Assembly (NCBI RefSeq): GCF_963457605.1
Contig: NZ_OY735139.1
Location: 3,874,001 to 3,938,000 of the forward strand
DNA from: an uncultured Gellertiella sp.
GTDB lineage: Bacteria; Pseudomonadota; Alphaproteobacteria; Rhizobiales; Rhizobiaceae
Length of the DNA stretch: 64,000 bases
Direction: 5' to 3'
Both the position numbers and the translations under genes were made by a program. This document shows positions 15,004 to 25,399 of the stretch, one piece after another. The notes under the pieces are model-generated. The model was given only the letters and a program-made list of their open reading frames with translations. It had not been told where the DNA came from and ran no database searches. The first letter of the stretch is position 1, and every line of letters starts with the position of its first letter.

Positions 15004-15372
15004 ATGATTCAGATGCAAACAAACCTCGACGTCGCGGATAATTCCGGCGCACGTCGTGTCATGTGCATCAAGGTGCTGGGCGGTTCCAAGCGGAAATACG
15101 CATCGATCGGCGACATCATCGTCGTATCGATCAAGGAAGCCATTCCGCGTGGCCGCGTCAAGAAGGGTGACGTGATGAAGGCGGTTGTCGTACGTACCGC
15201 CAAGGATATCCGTCGTCCGGATGGCAGCGTCATCCGCTTCGATAACAACGCAGCAGTTCTTATCGACAACAAGAAAGAGCCGATCGGCACGCGTATCTTC
15301 GGACCGGTTCCGCGCGAACTTCGCGCCAAGAACCACATGAAGATCATTTCGCTGGCTCCGGAAGTACTTTAA
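15004..15372 (+). CDS. rplN: 50S ribosomal protein L14
   Basis: Interface protein of the 50S subunit, also the RsfS binding site. 122 residues, [28 protein letters not shown]..., standard length, with the signature around [27 protein letters not shown] (residues about 62-88). First gene of the spc operon. Confidence 0.98.
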   Translation: MIQMQTNLDVADNSGARRVMCIKVLGGSKRKYASIGDIIVVSIKEAIPRGRVKKGDVMKAVVVRTAKDIRRPDGSVIRFDNNAAVLIDNKKEPIGTRIFGPVPRELRAKNHMKIISLAPEVL

Positions 15373-15385
15373 GGGAGCGATGACG

Positions 15386-15694
15386 ATGCAAAAGATCCGT
15401 AAAGGCGACAAGGTTGTCGTATTGACCGGCAAGGACAAGGGCCGCGCCGGCGAAGTTATTCAGGTTATGCCGAAGGAAGACCGCGCTCTCGTGCGTGGCG
15501 TGAACCTCGTCAAGCGCCATCAGCGCCAGACCCAGACGCAGGAAGCCGGCATTATTACTAAAGAAGCCCCCGTGCACCTCTCCAACATTGCCATCCAGGA
15601 CAAGGATGGGAAGCCCACTCGCGTTGGTTTCTCCGTTGTCGACGGCAAGAAGGTTCGCGTGGCCAAGCGTTCGGGAGAAGTGATCGATGGCTGA
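15386..15694 (+). CDS. rplX: 50S ribosomal protein L24
   Basis: Initiator of 50S assembly. 102 residues from [19 protein letters not shown], containing the KOW motif. Two in-frame ATGs exist (15380 and 15386); the second has GGGAG at 8 nt and gives the usual N-terminus, while the first is only 2 nt from that site. The 3' end overlaps rplE by 8 nt. Confidence 0.97.
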   Translation: MQKIRKGDKVVVLTGKDKGRAGEVIQVMPKEDRALVRGVNLVKRHQRQTQTQEAGIITKEAPVHLSNIAIQDKDGKPTRVGFSVVDGKKVRVAKRSGEVIDG

Positions 15695-16244
15695 GGCAAA
15701 GTATGAGCCGCGGCTCAAGACAGAATATGTATCCCGCATCCGTGCGGCCCTGCAGGAGCAGTTCTCCTACACCAACGAAATGATGATTCCGAAGATCGAC
15801 AAGATCGTCATCAACATGGGTGTGGGCGAGGCAACTGCCGATTCGAAGAAGCCCTCCGTGGCTGCAGCCGACCTGGCGCAGATCGCCGGCCAGAAGCCGG
15901 TCATCACCAAGGCCCGCAATTCGATCGCCGGCTTCAAGGTACGTGAATTCATGCCGATCGGTGCGAAGGTTACCCTTCGTGGCGCCCGCATGTACGAGTT
16001 CCTGGACCGTCTCGTGAACATCGCGCTGCCGCGCGTTCGCGACTTTCGCGGCCTGAACCCGAAGAGCTTTGACGGCCGTGGCAACTTCGCCATGGGCATC
16101 AAGGAGCACATTGTGTTCCCTGAAATCAACTACGACAAGGTTGATCAGATGTGGGGCATGGACATCATCGTTTGCACGACGGCTCCCACGGACGACGAAG
16201 CACGGGCTCTTCTGAAAGAGTTCAACTTCCCGTTCCGTCAGTAA
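15687..16244 (+). CDS. rplE: 50S ribosomal protein L5
   Basis: Binds 5S rRNA and contacts P-site tRNA. 185 residues, with the conserved [11 protein letters not shown] near residue 35 and [20 protein letters not shown] near 118-137. Starts within the end of rplX (GGGAG precedes the ATG), indicating coupling. Confidence 0.98.
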   Translation: MAEAKYEPRLKTEYVSRIRAALQEQFSYTNEMMIPKIDKIVINMGVGEATADSKKPSVAAADLAQIAGQKPVITKARNSIAGFKVREFMPIGAKVTLRGARMYEFLDRLVNIALPRVRDFRGLNPKSFDGRGNFAMGIKEHIVFPEINYDKVDQMWGMDIIVCTTAPTDDEARALLKEFNFPFRQ

Positions 16245-16277
16245 CCGTAACGACGAGCGTAGAAAAGGAACTCCGAT

Positions 16278-16583
16278 ATGGCGAAAACAAGCGCAGTTGA
16301 AAAGAACAAGCGCCGCCGCAAAACGGTTGCCCAGCACGCTGCAAAGCGCGCTGCACTCAAGGCAATCACGATGAACCAGTCGCTTCCGATGGAAGAGCGG
16401 TTCAAGGCAACCCTGAAGTTGGCATCCCTCCCGCGCGACGGATCCAAGACCCGCGTTCGCAACCGTTGCGAAGTTACGGGTCGTCCTCGCGCATTTTATC
16501 GCAAGCTTCGCATGTCGCGTATCGCGCTTCGCGAACTGGGCAATACCGGCAAGGTGCCTGGTATCGTCAAGTCGAGCTGGTAA
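16278..16583 (+). CDS. rpsN: 30S ribosomal protein S14 (zinc-free form)
   Basis: Late-assembly head protein. 101 residues, [19 protein letters not shown]..., the long form lacking the CxxC pairs of the short zinc form; the core [21 protein letters not shown] region near residues 61-82 is intact. Confidence 0.98.
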   Translation: MAKTSAVEKNKRRRKTVAQHAAKRAALKAITMNQSLPMEERFKATLKLASLPRDGSKTRVRNRCEVTGRPRAFYRKLRMSRIALRELGNTGKVPGIVKSSW

Positions 16584-16595
16584 GGAGACGGGCAC

Positions 16596-16994
16596 ATGGC
16601 AATGACAGATCCTTTGGGCGATATGCTCACCCGCATCCGCAACGGCGCTGCTCGCCGCAAGTCGTCGGTTTCGACGCCTGCTTCGAAGCTTCGCGCCCGC
16701 GTTCTGGATGTTCTCCAGGCTGAAGGCTACATCCGCGGTTACACGCAGGTGGAATTCGGCAACGGCAAGTCTGAGATTCAGATCGAGCTGAAGTATTATG
16801 AAGGTGCGTCGGTGATCCGTGAGATCGGCCGCGTATCCAAGCCGGGCCGCCGGGTTTATGTCTCGGTCAAGTCCATTCCGCAGGTCGCGAACGGCCTCGG
16901 CATCACGATCCTTTCGACTCCGAAGGGCGTCATGGCCGATCACCAGGCTCGCGAACAGAACGTTGGCGGCGAGGTTCTCTGCTCGGTCTTCTAA
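16596..16994 (+). CDS. rpsH: 30S ribosomal protein S8
   Basis: 16S rRNA central-domain binder and, in E. coli, translational repressor of the spc operon. 132 residues, [22 protein letters not shown]..., ending GGEVLCSVF; the signature [20 protein letters not shown] is near the C-terminus. Confidence 0.98.
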   Translation: MAMTDPLGDMLTRIRNGAARRKSSVSTPASKLRARVLDVLQAEGYIRGYTQVEFGNGKSEIQIELKYYEGASVIREIGRVSKPGRRVYVSVKSIPQVANGLGITILSTPKGVMADHQAREQNVGGEVLCSVF

Positions 16995-17035
16995 GATCGA
17001 CGCAGCAGAATCCAGCAAACAGATAGGGAATTACA

Positions 17036-17569
17036 ATGTCTCGTATCGGTAAAAAGCCCGTTCCGGTTCCTGCAGGGATCACGGCCGCCGTTGACGGCCA
17101 GAAAGTGACTGCAAAGGGCCCGAAAGGCGAACTTTTCTTCGTCGTCAATGACGAAGTCACCGTAAAGATGGAAGGCGACACGGTTTCCGTGCAGCCGGCC
17201 AATGACTCCAAGGATGCACGCTCGAAGTGGGGCATGTCCCGCACGATGATCGAAAACATCTTCAAGGGCGTCAAGGATGGCTACGAGCGCAAGCTCGAAA
17301 TCAACGGCGTCGGTTACCGCGCGTCGATGCAGGGCAAGAACCTGCAACTGGCACTCGGCTTCTCGCACGACGTTGTGTATGAGCCGCCGGTTGGTATCGC
17401 CATCGCTGTTCCGAAGCCGACTGAAATCATCGTCACCGGCATCGACAAGCAGAAGGTTGGCCAGGTTGCCGCCGAAATCCGCGAATATCGCGGCCCCGAG
17501 CCCTACAAGGGCAAGGGTGTGAAGTATGCCGAAGAGCGGATCATCCGCAAAGAAGGCAAGAAGAAGTAA
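17036..17569 (+). CDS. rplF: 50S ribosomal protein L6
   Basis: Located near the factor-binding site. 177 residues, [22 protein letters not shown]..., with the C-terminal signature [24 protein letters not shown] in pieces. Twelve nt separate it from rplR. Confidence 0.98.
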   Translation: MSRIGKKPVPVPAGITAAVDGQKVTAKGPKGELFFVVNDEVTVKMEGDTVSVQPANDSKDARSKWGMSRTMIENIFKGVKDGYERKLEINGVGYRASMQGKNLQLALGFSHDVVYEPPVGIAIAVPKPTEIIVTGIDKQKVGQVAAEIREYRGPEPYKGKGVKYAEERIIRKEGKKK

Positions 17570-17581
17570 GGATCACGCGAA

Positions 17582-17944
17582 ATGGCTAGCAGGAAAGAAG
17601 TACTTGCACGTCGTGCGAACCGCGTGCGCCGTCAGATCAAAGCGGTTGCCAATGGCCGTCCGCGCCTGTCTGTTCATCGCTCGTCGAAGAACATCTATGT
17701 ACAGGTTATCGACGATGTGGCCGGGCGTACGCTCGCGGCCGCATCGACGCTCGATGCAGGTCTGCGCAAGGACCTGAAGACCGGCGCCGACACCGCAGCA
17801 GCTGCTGCCGTCGGCAAGCTCGTCGCCGAGCGCGCTGTCAAGGCAGGTGTAACGGAAGTCGTGTTTGATCGCGGCGCGTTCATCTATCATGGCCGCATCA
17901 AGGCCCTGGCCGAAGCCGCCCGCGAAGGTGGCCTCAGCTTCTGA
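17582..17944 (+). CDS. rplR: 50S ribosomal protein L18
   Basis: Carries 5S rRNA into the large subunit. 120 residues, [20 protein letters not shown]..., with the conserved C-terminal [24 protein letters not shown] in pieces (about residues 98-120). Confidence 0.98.
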   Translation: MASRKEVLARRANRVRRQIKAVANGRPRLSVHRSSKNIYVQVIDDVAGRTLAAASTLDAGLRKDLKTGADTAAAAAVGKLVAERAVKAGVTEVVFDRGAFIYHGRIKALAEAAREGGLSF

Positions 17945-17952
17945 TTCTTGTT

Positions 17953-17979
17953 CCGGAACGGCCTTCGGGCCGTCTCCGG
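17953..17979 (+). other. Stable UUCG hairpin between rplR and rpsE
   Basis: ACGGCC-TTCG-GGCCGT (17958-17973), extended by CCGG / CCGG on the outside, lies in the 155-bp gap before rpsE. No T run follows, so it is more likely a processing or leader structure than a terminator. Confidence 0.5.
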
Positions 17980-18099
17980 GCGGAATTGGGGATCAGGTTC
18001 ATTCCAGATCCGTTCATCGGGACTGCATCAGCTCCAAAAATGGGGTGATGCGGTCCTCATTTGCATCCATTGCACCGGAAAAGAAAAAGGAAAAGGACA

Positions 18100-18669
18100 A
18101 TGGCACAGGAAAAGAGGCAGTCTCGCGATGACCGCCAGAACCGCGAAGAGCGCGACAGCGAGTTTGTAGACAAGCTGGTTGCGATCAATCGCGTTGCCAA
18201 AGTTGTCAAGGGTGGCCGTCGCTTCGGTTTCGCCGCTCTCGTTGTTGTTGGCGACCAGAAGGGCCGCGTCGGCTTTGGTCACGGCAAGGCACGCGAAGTG
18301 CCGGAAGCGATCCGCAAGGCAACTGAAGCTGCCAAGCGCGAACTGATTTTCGTACCGCTGCGCGACGGCCGTACGCTGCACCACGATGTCAAGGGCCGTC
18401 ACGGCGCTGGCAAGGTGCTGCTGCGCTCCGCCAAGCCGGGTACCGGTATCATCGCCGGTGGTCCGATGCGCGCTGTTTTCGAAACGCTCGGCATGCACGA
18501 CGTGGTTGCCAAGTCGACCGGTTCTTCCAACCCGTACAACATGGTTCGCGCCACGTTTGACGCGCTGAAGGCTCAGGTTCATCCGAAGGACATCGCGGCA
18601 CAGCGCGGCATCAAGTTCGCCACGCTCCAGGCTCGTCGCGCCGTCTCTGGCGCCACCTCCGAAGAATAA
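18100..18669 (+). CDS. rpsE: 30S ribosomal protein S5
   Basis: Helps decoding fidelity and mRNA unwinding. 189 residues from [22 protein letters not shown], with the double-stranded RNA-binding domain [22 protein letters not shown] around residues 24-45. The start at 18100 has AAAAGGA upstream; the in-frame ATG at 18061 would add a non-family extension. Confidence 0.97.
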   Translation: MAQEKRQSRDDRQNREERDSEFVDKLVAINRVAKVVKGGRRFGFAALVVVGDQKGRVGFGHGKAREVPEAIRKATEAAKRELIFVPLRDGRTLHHDVKGRHGAGKVLLRSAKPGTGIIAGGPMRAVFETLGMHDVVAKSTGSSNPYNMVRATFDALKAQVHPKDIAAQRGIKFATLQARRAVSGATSEE

Positions 18670-18681
18670 GGAGAGACATCC

Positions 18682-18879
18682 ATGGCAAAGAACGAAGGCA
18701 AGACCGTTACTGTTGAACAGATCGGCAGCCCCATTCGCCGTCCCAATGTTCAGCGCCAGACGCTGATCGGTCTCGGACTGAACAAGATGCATCGTCGCCG
18801 CACACTGGAAGATACCCCTTCCGTTCGTGGCATGATCCGCGCTGTGCAGCATCTCGTCCGCGTAGTCGACGAGAAGTGA
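18682..18879 (+). CDS. rpmD: 50S ribosomal protein L30
   Basis: Small 23S rRNA binding protein. 65 residues with the signature [20 protein letters not shown] near residues 16-35. Twelve nt after rpsE and 16 nt before rplO. Confidence 0.98.
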   Translation: MAKNEGKTVTVEQIGSPIRRPNVQRQTLIGLGLNKMHRRRTLEDTPSVRGMIRAVQHLVRVVDEK

Positions 18880-18895
18880 GCCGGAGGGAAAAATC

Positions 18896-19378
18896 ATGAA
18901 ACTGAATGAAATCAAAGACAACGAAGGCGCAACCAAGAACCGCAAGCGGCTTGGTCGTGGTATTGGTTCCGGCTCCGGCAAGACCGCCGGTCGCGGCGTG
19001 AAGGGTCAGAAGGCCCGTTCCGGCGTGGCCATCAACGGTTTTGAAGGCGGCCAGATGCCCATCTACCGCCGTCTGCCGAAGCGTGGCTTCACCAACATCT
19101 TCAAGAGCGATTTTGCGGTTGTCTCCATCGGTCGCATCCAGACCGCCATCGACGCCGGCAAGCTTTCCGCTTCTGCCAATGTTGATGCCGCTGCCCTGAA
19201 GGCTGCCGGTGTCATCCGTCGCGAAAAGGACGGCCTGCGGATCCTGGCCGACGGCGAACTGACCGCCAAGGTCACGATCGTGGCTGCCGGTGCTTCGGCC
19301 TCTGCTGTTGCCAAGATCGAGAAGGCTGGCGGTACGATCCAGCTGCTCTCGGCTGCTCCTGAAGCGGCTGCAGAATAA
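18896..19378 (+). CDS. rplO: 50S ribosomal protein L15
   Basis: Late-assembly protein of the large subunit. 160 residues, [34 protein letters not shown]..., with the Gly/Arg-rich N-terminal extension and [18 protein letters not shown]. Its operon segment ends in a strong terminator, separating it from secY. Confidence 0.98.
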   Translation: MKLNEIKDNEGATKNRKRLGRGIGSGSGKTAGRGVKGQKARSGVAINGFEGGQMPIYRRLPKRGFTNIFKSDFAVVSIGRIQTAIDAGKLSASANVDAAALKAAGVIRREKDGLRILADGELTAKVTIVAAGASASAVAKIEKAGGTIQLLSAAPEAAAE

Positions 19379-19388
19379 AGTCTGAATG

Positions 19389-19421
19389 AACCGCCCGGGG
19401 TGCTTCACACCGGGCGGTTTT
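19389..19421 (+). terminator. Rho-independent terminator after rplO
   Basis: AACCGCCCGG..GTG / CAC..CCGGGCGGTT with a short TT loop, then TT. It lies 10 nt after the rplO stop codon and implies that secY has its own promoter in the 200-bp gap that follows. Confidence 0.88.
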
Positions 19422-19622
19422 GCTCCCATATGTGAGCCTCACAGTCTGGTAGCGGTACGTGTGCTTCTACGGACATGCGGAAGACAGGGGTGAGGCGCGC
19501 GACATCACGCGATTTGCCGGCCGCCGTTTTCCGATATCATTTGAAATTTTTCCGGGTTGGGCCGGGTGCTCCGAATAAAAGGGCGCATGCCTTTCTCTGG
19601 ATCGGGTTATGCGGAGAATTGC

Positions 19623-20963
19623 ATGGCATCTGCAGCGGAACAATTGGCCTCGAATCTCAATTTTTCGACCTTTGCCAAGGCCGAAGATCTCAAGAAGCGA
19701 CTCTGGTTCACGCTGGCAGCGCTGCTGGTCTATCGGCTGGGGACCCATATTCCCCTGCCGGGGCTGAATCCGGAAGCCTATGCCCACGCCTTCAAGGGCC
19801 AGTCGGGCGGCATTCTCGGCCTGTTCAACATGTTTTCCGGTGGCGCTGTGCAGCGCATGGCGATCTTCGCCCTCGGCATCATGCCCTATATCTCCTCGTC
19901 GATCATCGTCCAGCTGATGACGTCGGTCGTGCCTGCGCTTGAAAACCTGAAGAAGGAAGGCGAGCAGGGCCGCAAGATCATCAACCAGTACACCCGTTAC
20001 GGCACGGTCCTGCTCGGTGCCCTGCAGGCCTATGGTATTGCGGTCGGGCTCGAGAGTGCGGCCAATGTGGTCTCCGATCCCGGCCTGTTCTTCCGGATTT
20101 CCACCGTCATCTCGCTGCTTGGCGGCACGATGTTCCTGATGTGGCTGGGCGAACAGATCACCTCGCGCGGCATCGGCAACGGCACCTCGCTGATCATCTT
20201 CTCGGGGATCGCCGCAGGCCTTCCGACCGCTCTTGCCGGTACGCTGGAACTTGGCCGCACCGGTGCGCTGTCGACCGGGCTGATTCTGGCCGTGCTGGTG
20301 GTTGCCATCGCGGTGATTGCGCTGATCGTCTTCGTCGAGCGTGCCCAGCGCCGCCTGCTGATCCAGTATCCGAAGCGCCAGATCGGCAATGGCATGTCGA
20401 AGGGCGAATCGTCCCACCTGCCGCTGAAGCTCAACACCTCGGGCGTTATCCCGGCGATCTTCGCCTCGTCGCTGCTGTTGCTCCCGGGCACCATCGCAGG
20501 CTTTTCGAAGAGCACCAACATGCCGGAATGGGCGACTATCATCATCTCGTCGCTCGGCCACGGCCGCCCGGTCTATATGGTGCTCTATGCCTTCCTGATC
20601 GCCTTCTTCGCCTTCTTCTACACCGCCATCGTCTTCAACCCGAAGGATACTGCGGACAATCTGAAGAAGCATGGCGGCTTTATTCCGGGGATTCGCCCGG
20701 GTGAGCGCACGGCGGAATATCTCGACTATGTCCTGACCCGCATCACCGTGCTGGGCGCGATCTACCTGGTCGTCGTCTGCATCTTGCCGGAAATTCTGGT
20801 CTCGCAGACCGGTATTCCCTTAGCACTTGGTGGTACATCGCTTTTGATTGTTGTCAGCGTTACCCTCGATACGGTAGCACAGATCCAGGGCCATCTGATT
20901 GCGCAGCAATATGAAGGCCTGATCAAGAAGAGCAAGCTCCGTGGAGGCAAGAGGGGACGATGA
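19623..20963 (+). CDS. secY: Protein translocase subunit SecY
   Basis: Channel subunit of the Sec translocon in the inner membrane. 446 residues from MASAAEQLASNLNFSTFAKAEDLKKRL, with ten hydrophobic segments, the plug-region motif GLFNMFSGGAVQRMAIFALGIMPYISSSI in pieces near residues 66-95, and the cytosolic loop NPKDTADNLKKHGGFIPGIRPG. GGAGA precedes the ATG at 19623; an in-frame upstream ATG at 19557 would add a non-family extension. Ends with ATGA overlap into adk. Confidence 0.97.
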   Translation: MASAAEQLASNLNFSTFAKAEDLKKRLWFTLAALLVYRLGTHIPLPGLNPEAYAHAFKGQSGGILGLFNMFSGGAVQRMAIFALGIMPYISSSIIVQLMTSVVPALENLKKEGEQGRKIINQYTRYGTVLLGALQAYGIAVGLESAANVVSDPGLFFRISTVISLLGGTMFLMWLGEQITSRGIGNGTSLIIFSGIAAGLPTALAGTLELGRTGALSTGLILAVLVVAIAVIALIVFVERAQRRLLIQYPKRQIGNGMSKGESSHLPLKLNTSGVIPAIFASSLLLLPGTIAGFSKSTNMPEWATIIISSLGHGRPVYMVLYAFLIAFFAFFYTAIVFNPKDTADNLKKHGGFIPGIRPGERTAEYLDYVLTRITVLGAIYLVVVCILPEILVSQTGIPLALGGTSLLIVVSVTLDTVAQIQGHLIAQQYEGLIKKSKLRGGKRGR

Positions 20964-21616
20964 GACTTATTCTTTTGGGACCGCCGGGCGCGGGTAAGGG
21001 AACCCAGGCCCAGCGGATTGTGGAAAAGTTCGGTATCCCGCAGCTTTCCACCGGCGACATGCTGCGTGCGGCCGTGGCTGCAGGCACGGATGTCGGCAAA
21101 CGCGCCAAGGCCGTGATGGACGCGGGCAAGCTGGTATCGGACGATATCGTCATCGACATCGTGTCGGAGCGAATCGACCAGCCGGATTGCCAGCCGGGCT
21201 TCATCCTCGATGGCTTCCCCCGGACGCTGGTCCAGGCGGATGCGACCGAGGCGATGCTGGCATCGAAGGGCATTGCGCTTGATCTGGTGATCGAGTTGCA
21301 GGTCAATGACAGCGTGCTGGTGGACCGGGTATCCGGCCGCTACACCTGCGCCGGCTGCGGTGCCGGTTATCATGACCGCAACCACAAGCCGAAGGTGGAT
21401 GGCGTCTGCGACAAGTGCGGCTCCACCTCGTTCAAGCGTCGTCCCGACGACAATGCCGAGACGATGGTGACGCGCCTCCAGGCCTATTACAAGGAAACCT
21501 CGCCGCTGATTGGCTATTACTACGCCAAGAAGAAGCTGAAGTCGGTGGATGGCATGGCCGACATCGACGTGGTGACCGCAGAGATCGACGCCATCCTCTC
21601 GGCCCACAAGGGTTGA
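20960..21616 (+). CDS. adk: Adenylate kinase (zinc-type LID)
   Basis: Interconverts ATP + AMP and 2 ADP in the cytosol. 218 residues: P-loop GPPGAGKGTQ at 7-16, AMP-binding TGDMLRAAV near 31-39, DGFPRT at 84-89. The LID domain has four cysteines (C130, C133, C150, C153) arranged CxxC..CxxC, the zinc-binding form. Start overlaps the secY stop by 4 nt, the common secY-adk arrangement. Confidence 0.98.
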   Translation: MRLILLGPPGAGKGTQAQRIVEKFGIPQLSTGDMLRAAVAAGTDVGKRAKAVMDAGKLVSDDIVIDIVSERIDQPDCQPGFILDGFPRTLVQADATEAMLASKGIALDLVIELQVNDSVLVDRVSGRYTCAGCGAGYHDRNHKPKVDGVCDKCGSTSFKRRPDDNAETMVTRLQAYYKETSPLIGYYYAKKKLKSVDGMADIDVVTAEIDAILSAHKG

Positions 21617-21994
21617 CCGGGACTGGCCGGGGCGGACGGCTGATGCCGCCGCCCATCTCCCGCCCCTGATGGCGGGATCTCGGGAAACACCTGTCGCTGA
21701 ACCGCTTCAACGGGCGGCGGGGGCAGGGTGTTTCCAAATTATCTGGCGGTAGCGGTTGCTTTTTTCAGCCGATTCCGTTAAAGACCGCGCCAACTCGCAA
21801 CATTCTCGCGAACGGCGCGGACTTCTGGGCAATTCGGGACTGTGGAAATTCGTTTCCATCCGGGATGGCGCAAGAGAAGAAGTCCGGGTCCGTGCGCGTC
21901 TGCGTGTTCGAACCCATAAGTCAAACAAGCGGCGACAAGCCGCATAACGAAGCACCTCTTGCCGTGAGGCAACTGGAACGCAAGGAGAACAGGC
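21617..21994. other. 378-bp gap between adk and rpsM
   Basis: No gene is supported. A weak promoter-like pair TTGCTT (21756-21761) and TTAAAG (21778-21783), 16 nt apart, could drive rpsM-rpsK. Several GC-rich inverted pieces occur just after adk, without a clear terminator. Confidence 0.35.
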
Positions 21995-22363
21995 GTGGCA
22001 CGTATCGCTGGCGTCAACATCCCGACCGCAAAGCGCGTCATCATCGCGCTGACGTACATTCACGGGATTGGTCCGAAATTCGCTAAGGAAATCACGGAGA
22101 AGGTCGGTATCCCGGCTGAACGCCGTGTGCACCAGCTGACCGACGCGGAAGTTCTTGCTATCCGCGAAACCATCGACCGCGATTATCAGGTAGAGGGCGA
22201 TCTTCGCCGCGAGACCTCGATGAACATCAAGCGTCTGATGGACCTCGGCTGCTACCGTGGCCTGCGTCATCGCCGCGGCCTGCCGGTTCGCGGTCAGCGC
22301 ACCCATACCAATGCCCGCACCCGCAAGGGCCCGGCAAAGGCCATCGCTGGCAAGAAGAAGTAA
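21995..22363 (+). CDS. rpsM: 30S ribosomal protein S13
   Basis: Contacts P-site tRNA and forms intersubunit bridges. 122 residues beginning [26 protein letters not shown], with the signature [25 protein letters not shown] in pieces at the C-terminus. The start codon is GTG, preceded by AAGGAG at a good distance. Confidence 0.98.
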   Translation: MARIAGVNIPTAKRVIIALTYIHGIGPKFAKEITEKVGIPAERRVHQLTDAEVLAIRETIDRDYQVEGDLRRETSMNIKRLMDLGCYRGLRHRRGLPVRGQRTHTNARTRKGPAKAIAGKKK

Positions 22364-22494
22364 TTTCCGGGAGACCGGGAAGGGGAGGCTGGTGTGTCAC
22401 CGGCCTCCTTTGAGTTTGGTGATTGCCCGGTATGGGCGATCACCGGTGTAGCCGCTGGCATTACGGCGGTGAAGAGATCTCTGAAAGGAAGACC

Positions 22495-22884
22495 ATGGCC
22501 AAGGAAGCCACACGCATTCGCCGTCGCGAACGCAAGAATATCAGCTCGGGTGTTGCGCACGTCAACTCCACCTTCAACAACACCATGATCACCATCACGG
22601 ATGCACAGGGCAATGCGATTGCCTGGTCGTCCGCTGGTTCGAAGGGCTTCAAGGGCTCGCGCAAGTCCACGCCGTTCGCAGCCCAGATTGCGGCTGAAGA
22701 TGCGGCGAAGAAGGCCCAGGAACATGGCATGAAGTCGCTGGAAGTTGAAGTTTGCGGTCCGGGTTCGGGTCGTGAATCCGCTCTGCGCGCTCTGCAGGCT
22801 GCCGGTTTCATGATCACCTCGATCCGTGACGTGACCCCGATCCCGCACAATGGCTGCCGCCCGCGCAAGAAGCGCCGCGTCTGA
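22495..22884 (+). CDS. rpsK: 30S ribosomal protein S11
   Basis: Platform protein near the anti-Shine-Dalgarno helix. 129 residues from [19 protein letters not shown], with [17 protein letters not shown]-type N-terminus and the C-terminal [18 protein letters not shown]. The ATG at 22495 follows GAAAGGAAG and gives the family length; an earlier in-frame ATG at 22423 is not supported. Confidence 0.98.
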   Translation: MAKEATRIRRRERKNISSGVAHVNSTFNNTMITITDAQGNAIAWSSAGSKGFKGSRKSTPFAAQIAAEDAAKKAQEHGMKSLEVEVCGPGSGRESALRALQAAGFMITSIRDVTPIPHNGCRPRKKRRV

Positions 22885-22900
22885 TCATCGTCCCTGGCGG

Positions 22901-22930
22901 ACGGATGGCTGTCAAAAGCCATCCGTTTTT
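22901..22930 (+). terminator. Terminator-like hairpin between rpsK and rpoA
   Basis: ACGGATGGCT / AGCCATCCGT with a 6-nt loop, followed by TTTT. It lies 16 nt after rpsK and 58 nt before rpoA; read-through or a separate rpoA promoter must exist. Confidence 0.75.
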
Positions 22931-22987
22931 CGCGTTTCATGCTCGGCTGTCACGAAGGAATGGTGACGGCGAACGGAAGGAAAAAAC

Positions 22988-23998
22988 ATGATCCAGAAGA
23001 ACTGGCAGGAACTGATCAAGCCGAACAAGGTCGAGTTCAGCTCGTCCGGCCGCACCAAGGCAACGCTGCTTGCCGAGCCGCTGGAACGGGGCTTCGGCCT
23101 GACCCTCGGCAACGCGCTGCGTCGCGTCCTGTTGTCGTCGCTGCGCGGCGCTGCTGTTACCGCTGTCCAGATCGACGGCGTGCTGCATGAATTCTCGTCC
23201 ATCCCCGGCGTTCGTGAAGATGTGACGGACATTGTCCTCAACATCAAGGAAATCGCCATCAAGATGGACGGCGACGATGCCAAGCGCATGGTCGTTCGCA
23301 AGCAGGGCCCTGGCGTCGTGACCGCTGGAGACATCCAGACGGTTGGCGATATCGAGATCCTGAACCCGAACCATGTGATCTGCACGCTCGACGAGGGTGC
23401 CGAGATCCGCATGGAATTCACGGTCAACAACGGCAAGGGCTATGTGCCTGCCGAGCGTAACCGCTCGGAAGATGCGCCCATCGGCCTCATCCCGGTCGAC
23501 AGCCTGTATTCGCCGGTCAAGAAGGTGTCCTACAAGGTGGAAAACACCCGCGAAGGCCAGGTTCTCGACTATGACAAGCTGACGATGACCATCGAAACCG
23601 ATGGTTCCGTGACCGGTGAAGATGCAGTGGCTTTCGCCGCCCGCATCCTGCAGGACCAGCTGTCGGTCTTCGTCAACTTCGACGAACCGCAGAAGGAAGC
23701 TGTCGAAGAAGCCGTGACCGAACTTGCGTTCAACCCGGCGCTCCTCAAGAAGGTGGACGAACTCGAACTCTCGGTTCGCTCGGCCAACTGCCTGAAGAAC
23801 GACAACATCGTCTATATCGGCGACCTTATTCAGAAGACGGAAGCCGAAATGCTCCGCACTCCGAATTTCGGTCGCAAGTCGCTGAACGAAATCAAGGAAG
23901 TTCTCGCTTCCATGGGCCTGCATCTCGGCATGGAAGTGCCCGCATGGCCGCCCGAGAACATCGAAGATCTCGCCAAGCGCTACGAAGACCAGTATTAA
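22988..23998 (+). CDS. rpoA: DNA-directed RNA polymerase subunit alpha
   Basis: Assembly platform of RNA polymerase and contact for activators and UP elements. 336 residues: N-terminal domain with [22 protein letters not shown] around residues 29-50, and C-terminal domain with [23 protein letters not shown] and [28 protein letters not shown] precedes the ATG. Followed 46 nt later by rplQ. Confidence 0.98.
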   Translation: MIQKNWQELIKPNKVEFSSSGRTKATLLAEPLERGFGLTLGNALRRVLLSSLRGAAVTAVQIDGVLHEFSSIPGVREDVTDIVLNIKEIAIKMDGDDAKRMVVRKQGPGVVTAGDIQTVGDIEILNPNHVICTLDEGAEIRMEFTVNNGKGYVPAERNRSEDAPIGLIPVDSLYSPVKKVSYKVENTREGQVLDYDKLTMTIETDGSVTGEDAVAFAARILQDQLSVFVNFDEPQKEAVEEAVTELAFNPALLKKVDELELSVRSANCLKNDNIVYIGDLIQKTEAEMLRTPNFGRKSLNEIKEVLASMGLHLGMEVPAWPPENIEDLAKRYEDQY

Positions 23999-24044
23999 CC
24001 CGTACCCGTTGCAGGCCCGGCCTGCATGATAAGGAGAGAAGCTC

Positions 24045-24464
24045 ATGCGCCACCAGAAAGCCGGCCGCAAGCTGAACCGTACCGCCAGCCACCGCAAGGC
24101 GATGTTCGCCAACATGGCTGCATCGCTCATCACCCATGAGCAGATCGTGACGACCCTGCCGAAGGCAAAGGAAATCCGTCCGATCGTTGAGAAGCTCGTC
24201 ACGCTCGGCAAGCGCGGCGATCTGCATGCCCGCCGTCAGGCGATCTCGCAGATCCGTGATGTCGCTGTCGTCGCCAAGCTGTTCGACGCCATCGCCACCC
24301 GCTACGCAACCCGCAACGGCGGCTACCTTCGCATCATGAAGGCCGGCTTCCGCCACGGCGACAACGCCGCCATGGCCGTCGTCGAATTCGTCGAGCGCGA
24401 TGTCGACGCCAAGGGTGCAGCCGACAAGGCCCGCGTCGAAGCCGAAGCGGCTGAAGCCGCGTAA
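24045..24464 (+). CDS. rplQ: 50S ribosomal protein L17
   Basis: Large-subunit protein near the tunnel exit. 139 residues, [29 protein letters not shown]..., family signature intact, then an acidic/alanine-rich tail ([12 protein letters not shown]) typical of alphaproteobacteria. Last gene of the ribosomal block; a strong terminator follows. Confidence 0.98.
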   Translation: MRHQKAGRKLNRTASHRKAMFANMAASLITHEQIVTTLPKAKEIRPIVEKLVTLGKRGDLHARRQAISQIRDVAVVAKLFDAIATRYATRNGGYLRIMKAGFRHGDNAAMAVVEFVERDVDAKGAADKARVEAEAAEAA

Positions 24465-24489
24465 TCCATTCCCCTGTGGGGATGACAAA

Positions 24490-24520
24490 AAAGGCCGGGG
24501 TGGCAACGCCCCGGCCTTTA
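24490..24520 (+). terminator. Rho-independent terminator after rplQ
   Basis: AAAGGCCGGGG / CCCCGGCCTTT with an 8-nt loop, preceded by an A run and followed by TTTA. Ends the alpha operon. The rest of the 24465-24767 gap holds nothing else that I can name. Confidence 0.88.
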
Positions 24521-24767
24521 CGCGTGGCCCGCTCTTTTCGCGTGGGATGCGGGAAGGGGAAAACGCACCTGCCTGGTTGCGCCCCGTCATGAGGTCTGCA
24601 CCTTGTAGATTGAAGGCCTGACATTATGAGGAATACCCGCGTCATGCGGCGAGGGTGCCACCCGGGTCCTGTGCGGTGCGGGTCAGGCAACAGATTGCGG
24701 ACATCGGGCCGGCAGGTCATCAGAGCAGCTCGACATTGGCTCTCTGTCCGTCAGCAAGTGCAACGGT

Positions 24768-25397
24768 TTACGCGGCAGCCTTCCGCCGCGCCTTCTTTGC
24801 CGCCATGACCCGGGGCCTTGCCAGCCGGTAAGCGAGCAGCAGCACGATCAGTCCGATATAGACATACTGCTGGAGGCCGAGGAGTTTGGTGGCCATGCTG
24901 TAATGCAGGGCACCGAGGGCTGCGGCGGGGTAGAGGAGCTTGTGCAATGTGTTCCAGCGGGGGCCGAGGCGGCGAATCGACCACTGGTTGGAAGTCACCG
25001 CCAGCGGCATCAGCAGGGTGAAGGCGAGCATGCCGAAGGTGATGAACGGGCGCTTCCAGATATCGGCCAGCACGGCAGAGAGGTTGAGCGACTGATCGAG
25101 GATCCAGTAGACCGACAGATGCATGGCGGCGTAATAGAAGGCAAGCAGTCCCAGCGCCCGGCGGTAGCGCAGGCCATTGAACAGGTCGAGATCCCTGAGC
25201 GGCGTGACAGCAAGCGTCAGCACCAGAAACCGGATCGTCCAGAGCCCGAGGAAACGCTCGAATGTCTTGACCGGATCGGCGCCCAGCTGGTTGGTTGCAC
25301 CCTGGTAGAAGGTACAGATCGCAGGCAGCAGACCGAGGACATAGATGGCCCAGATGATGGCCGCATACTGGCGCTGGGAGAGCTTGATACCTGCCAT
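24768..25397 (-). CDS. msrQ: Heme-binding membrane subunit of the MsrPQ methionine sulfoxide reductase
   Basis: Heme b membrane protein that passes electrons from the quinone pool to periplasmic MsrP for repair of oxidised methionines. 209 residues with six hydrophobic segments; conserved histidines sit in YYAAMHLSVYW (about residue 92) and in RWNTLHKLLYPAAALGALHY (about 152 and 164), as in the YedZ family. A basic tail (KKARRKAAA) ends it. Starts 2 nt after msrP, so the two are one operon. Confidence 0.93.
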   Translation of the reverse strand: MAGIKLSQRQYAAIIWAIYVLGLLPAICTFYQGATNQLGADPVKTFERFLGLWTIRFLVLTLAVTPLRDLDLFNGLRYRRALGLLAFYYAAMHLSVYWILDQSLNLSAVLADIWKRPFITFGMLAFTLLMPLAVTSNQWSIRRLGPRWNTLHKLLYPAAALGALHYSMATKLLGLQQYVYIGLIVLLLAYRLARPRVMAAKKARRKAAA

Positions 25398-25399
25398 GA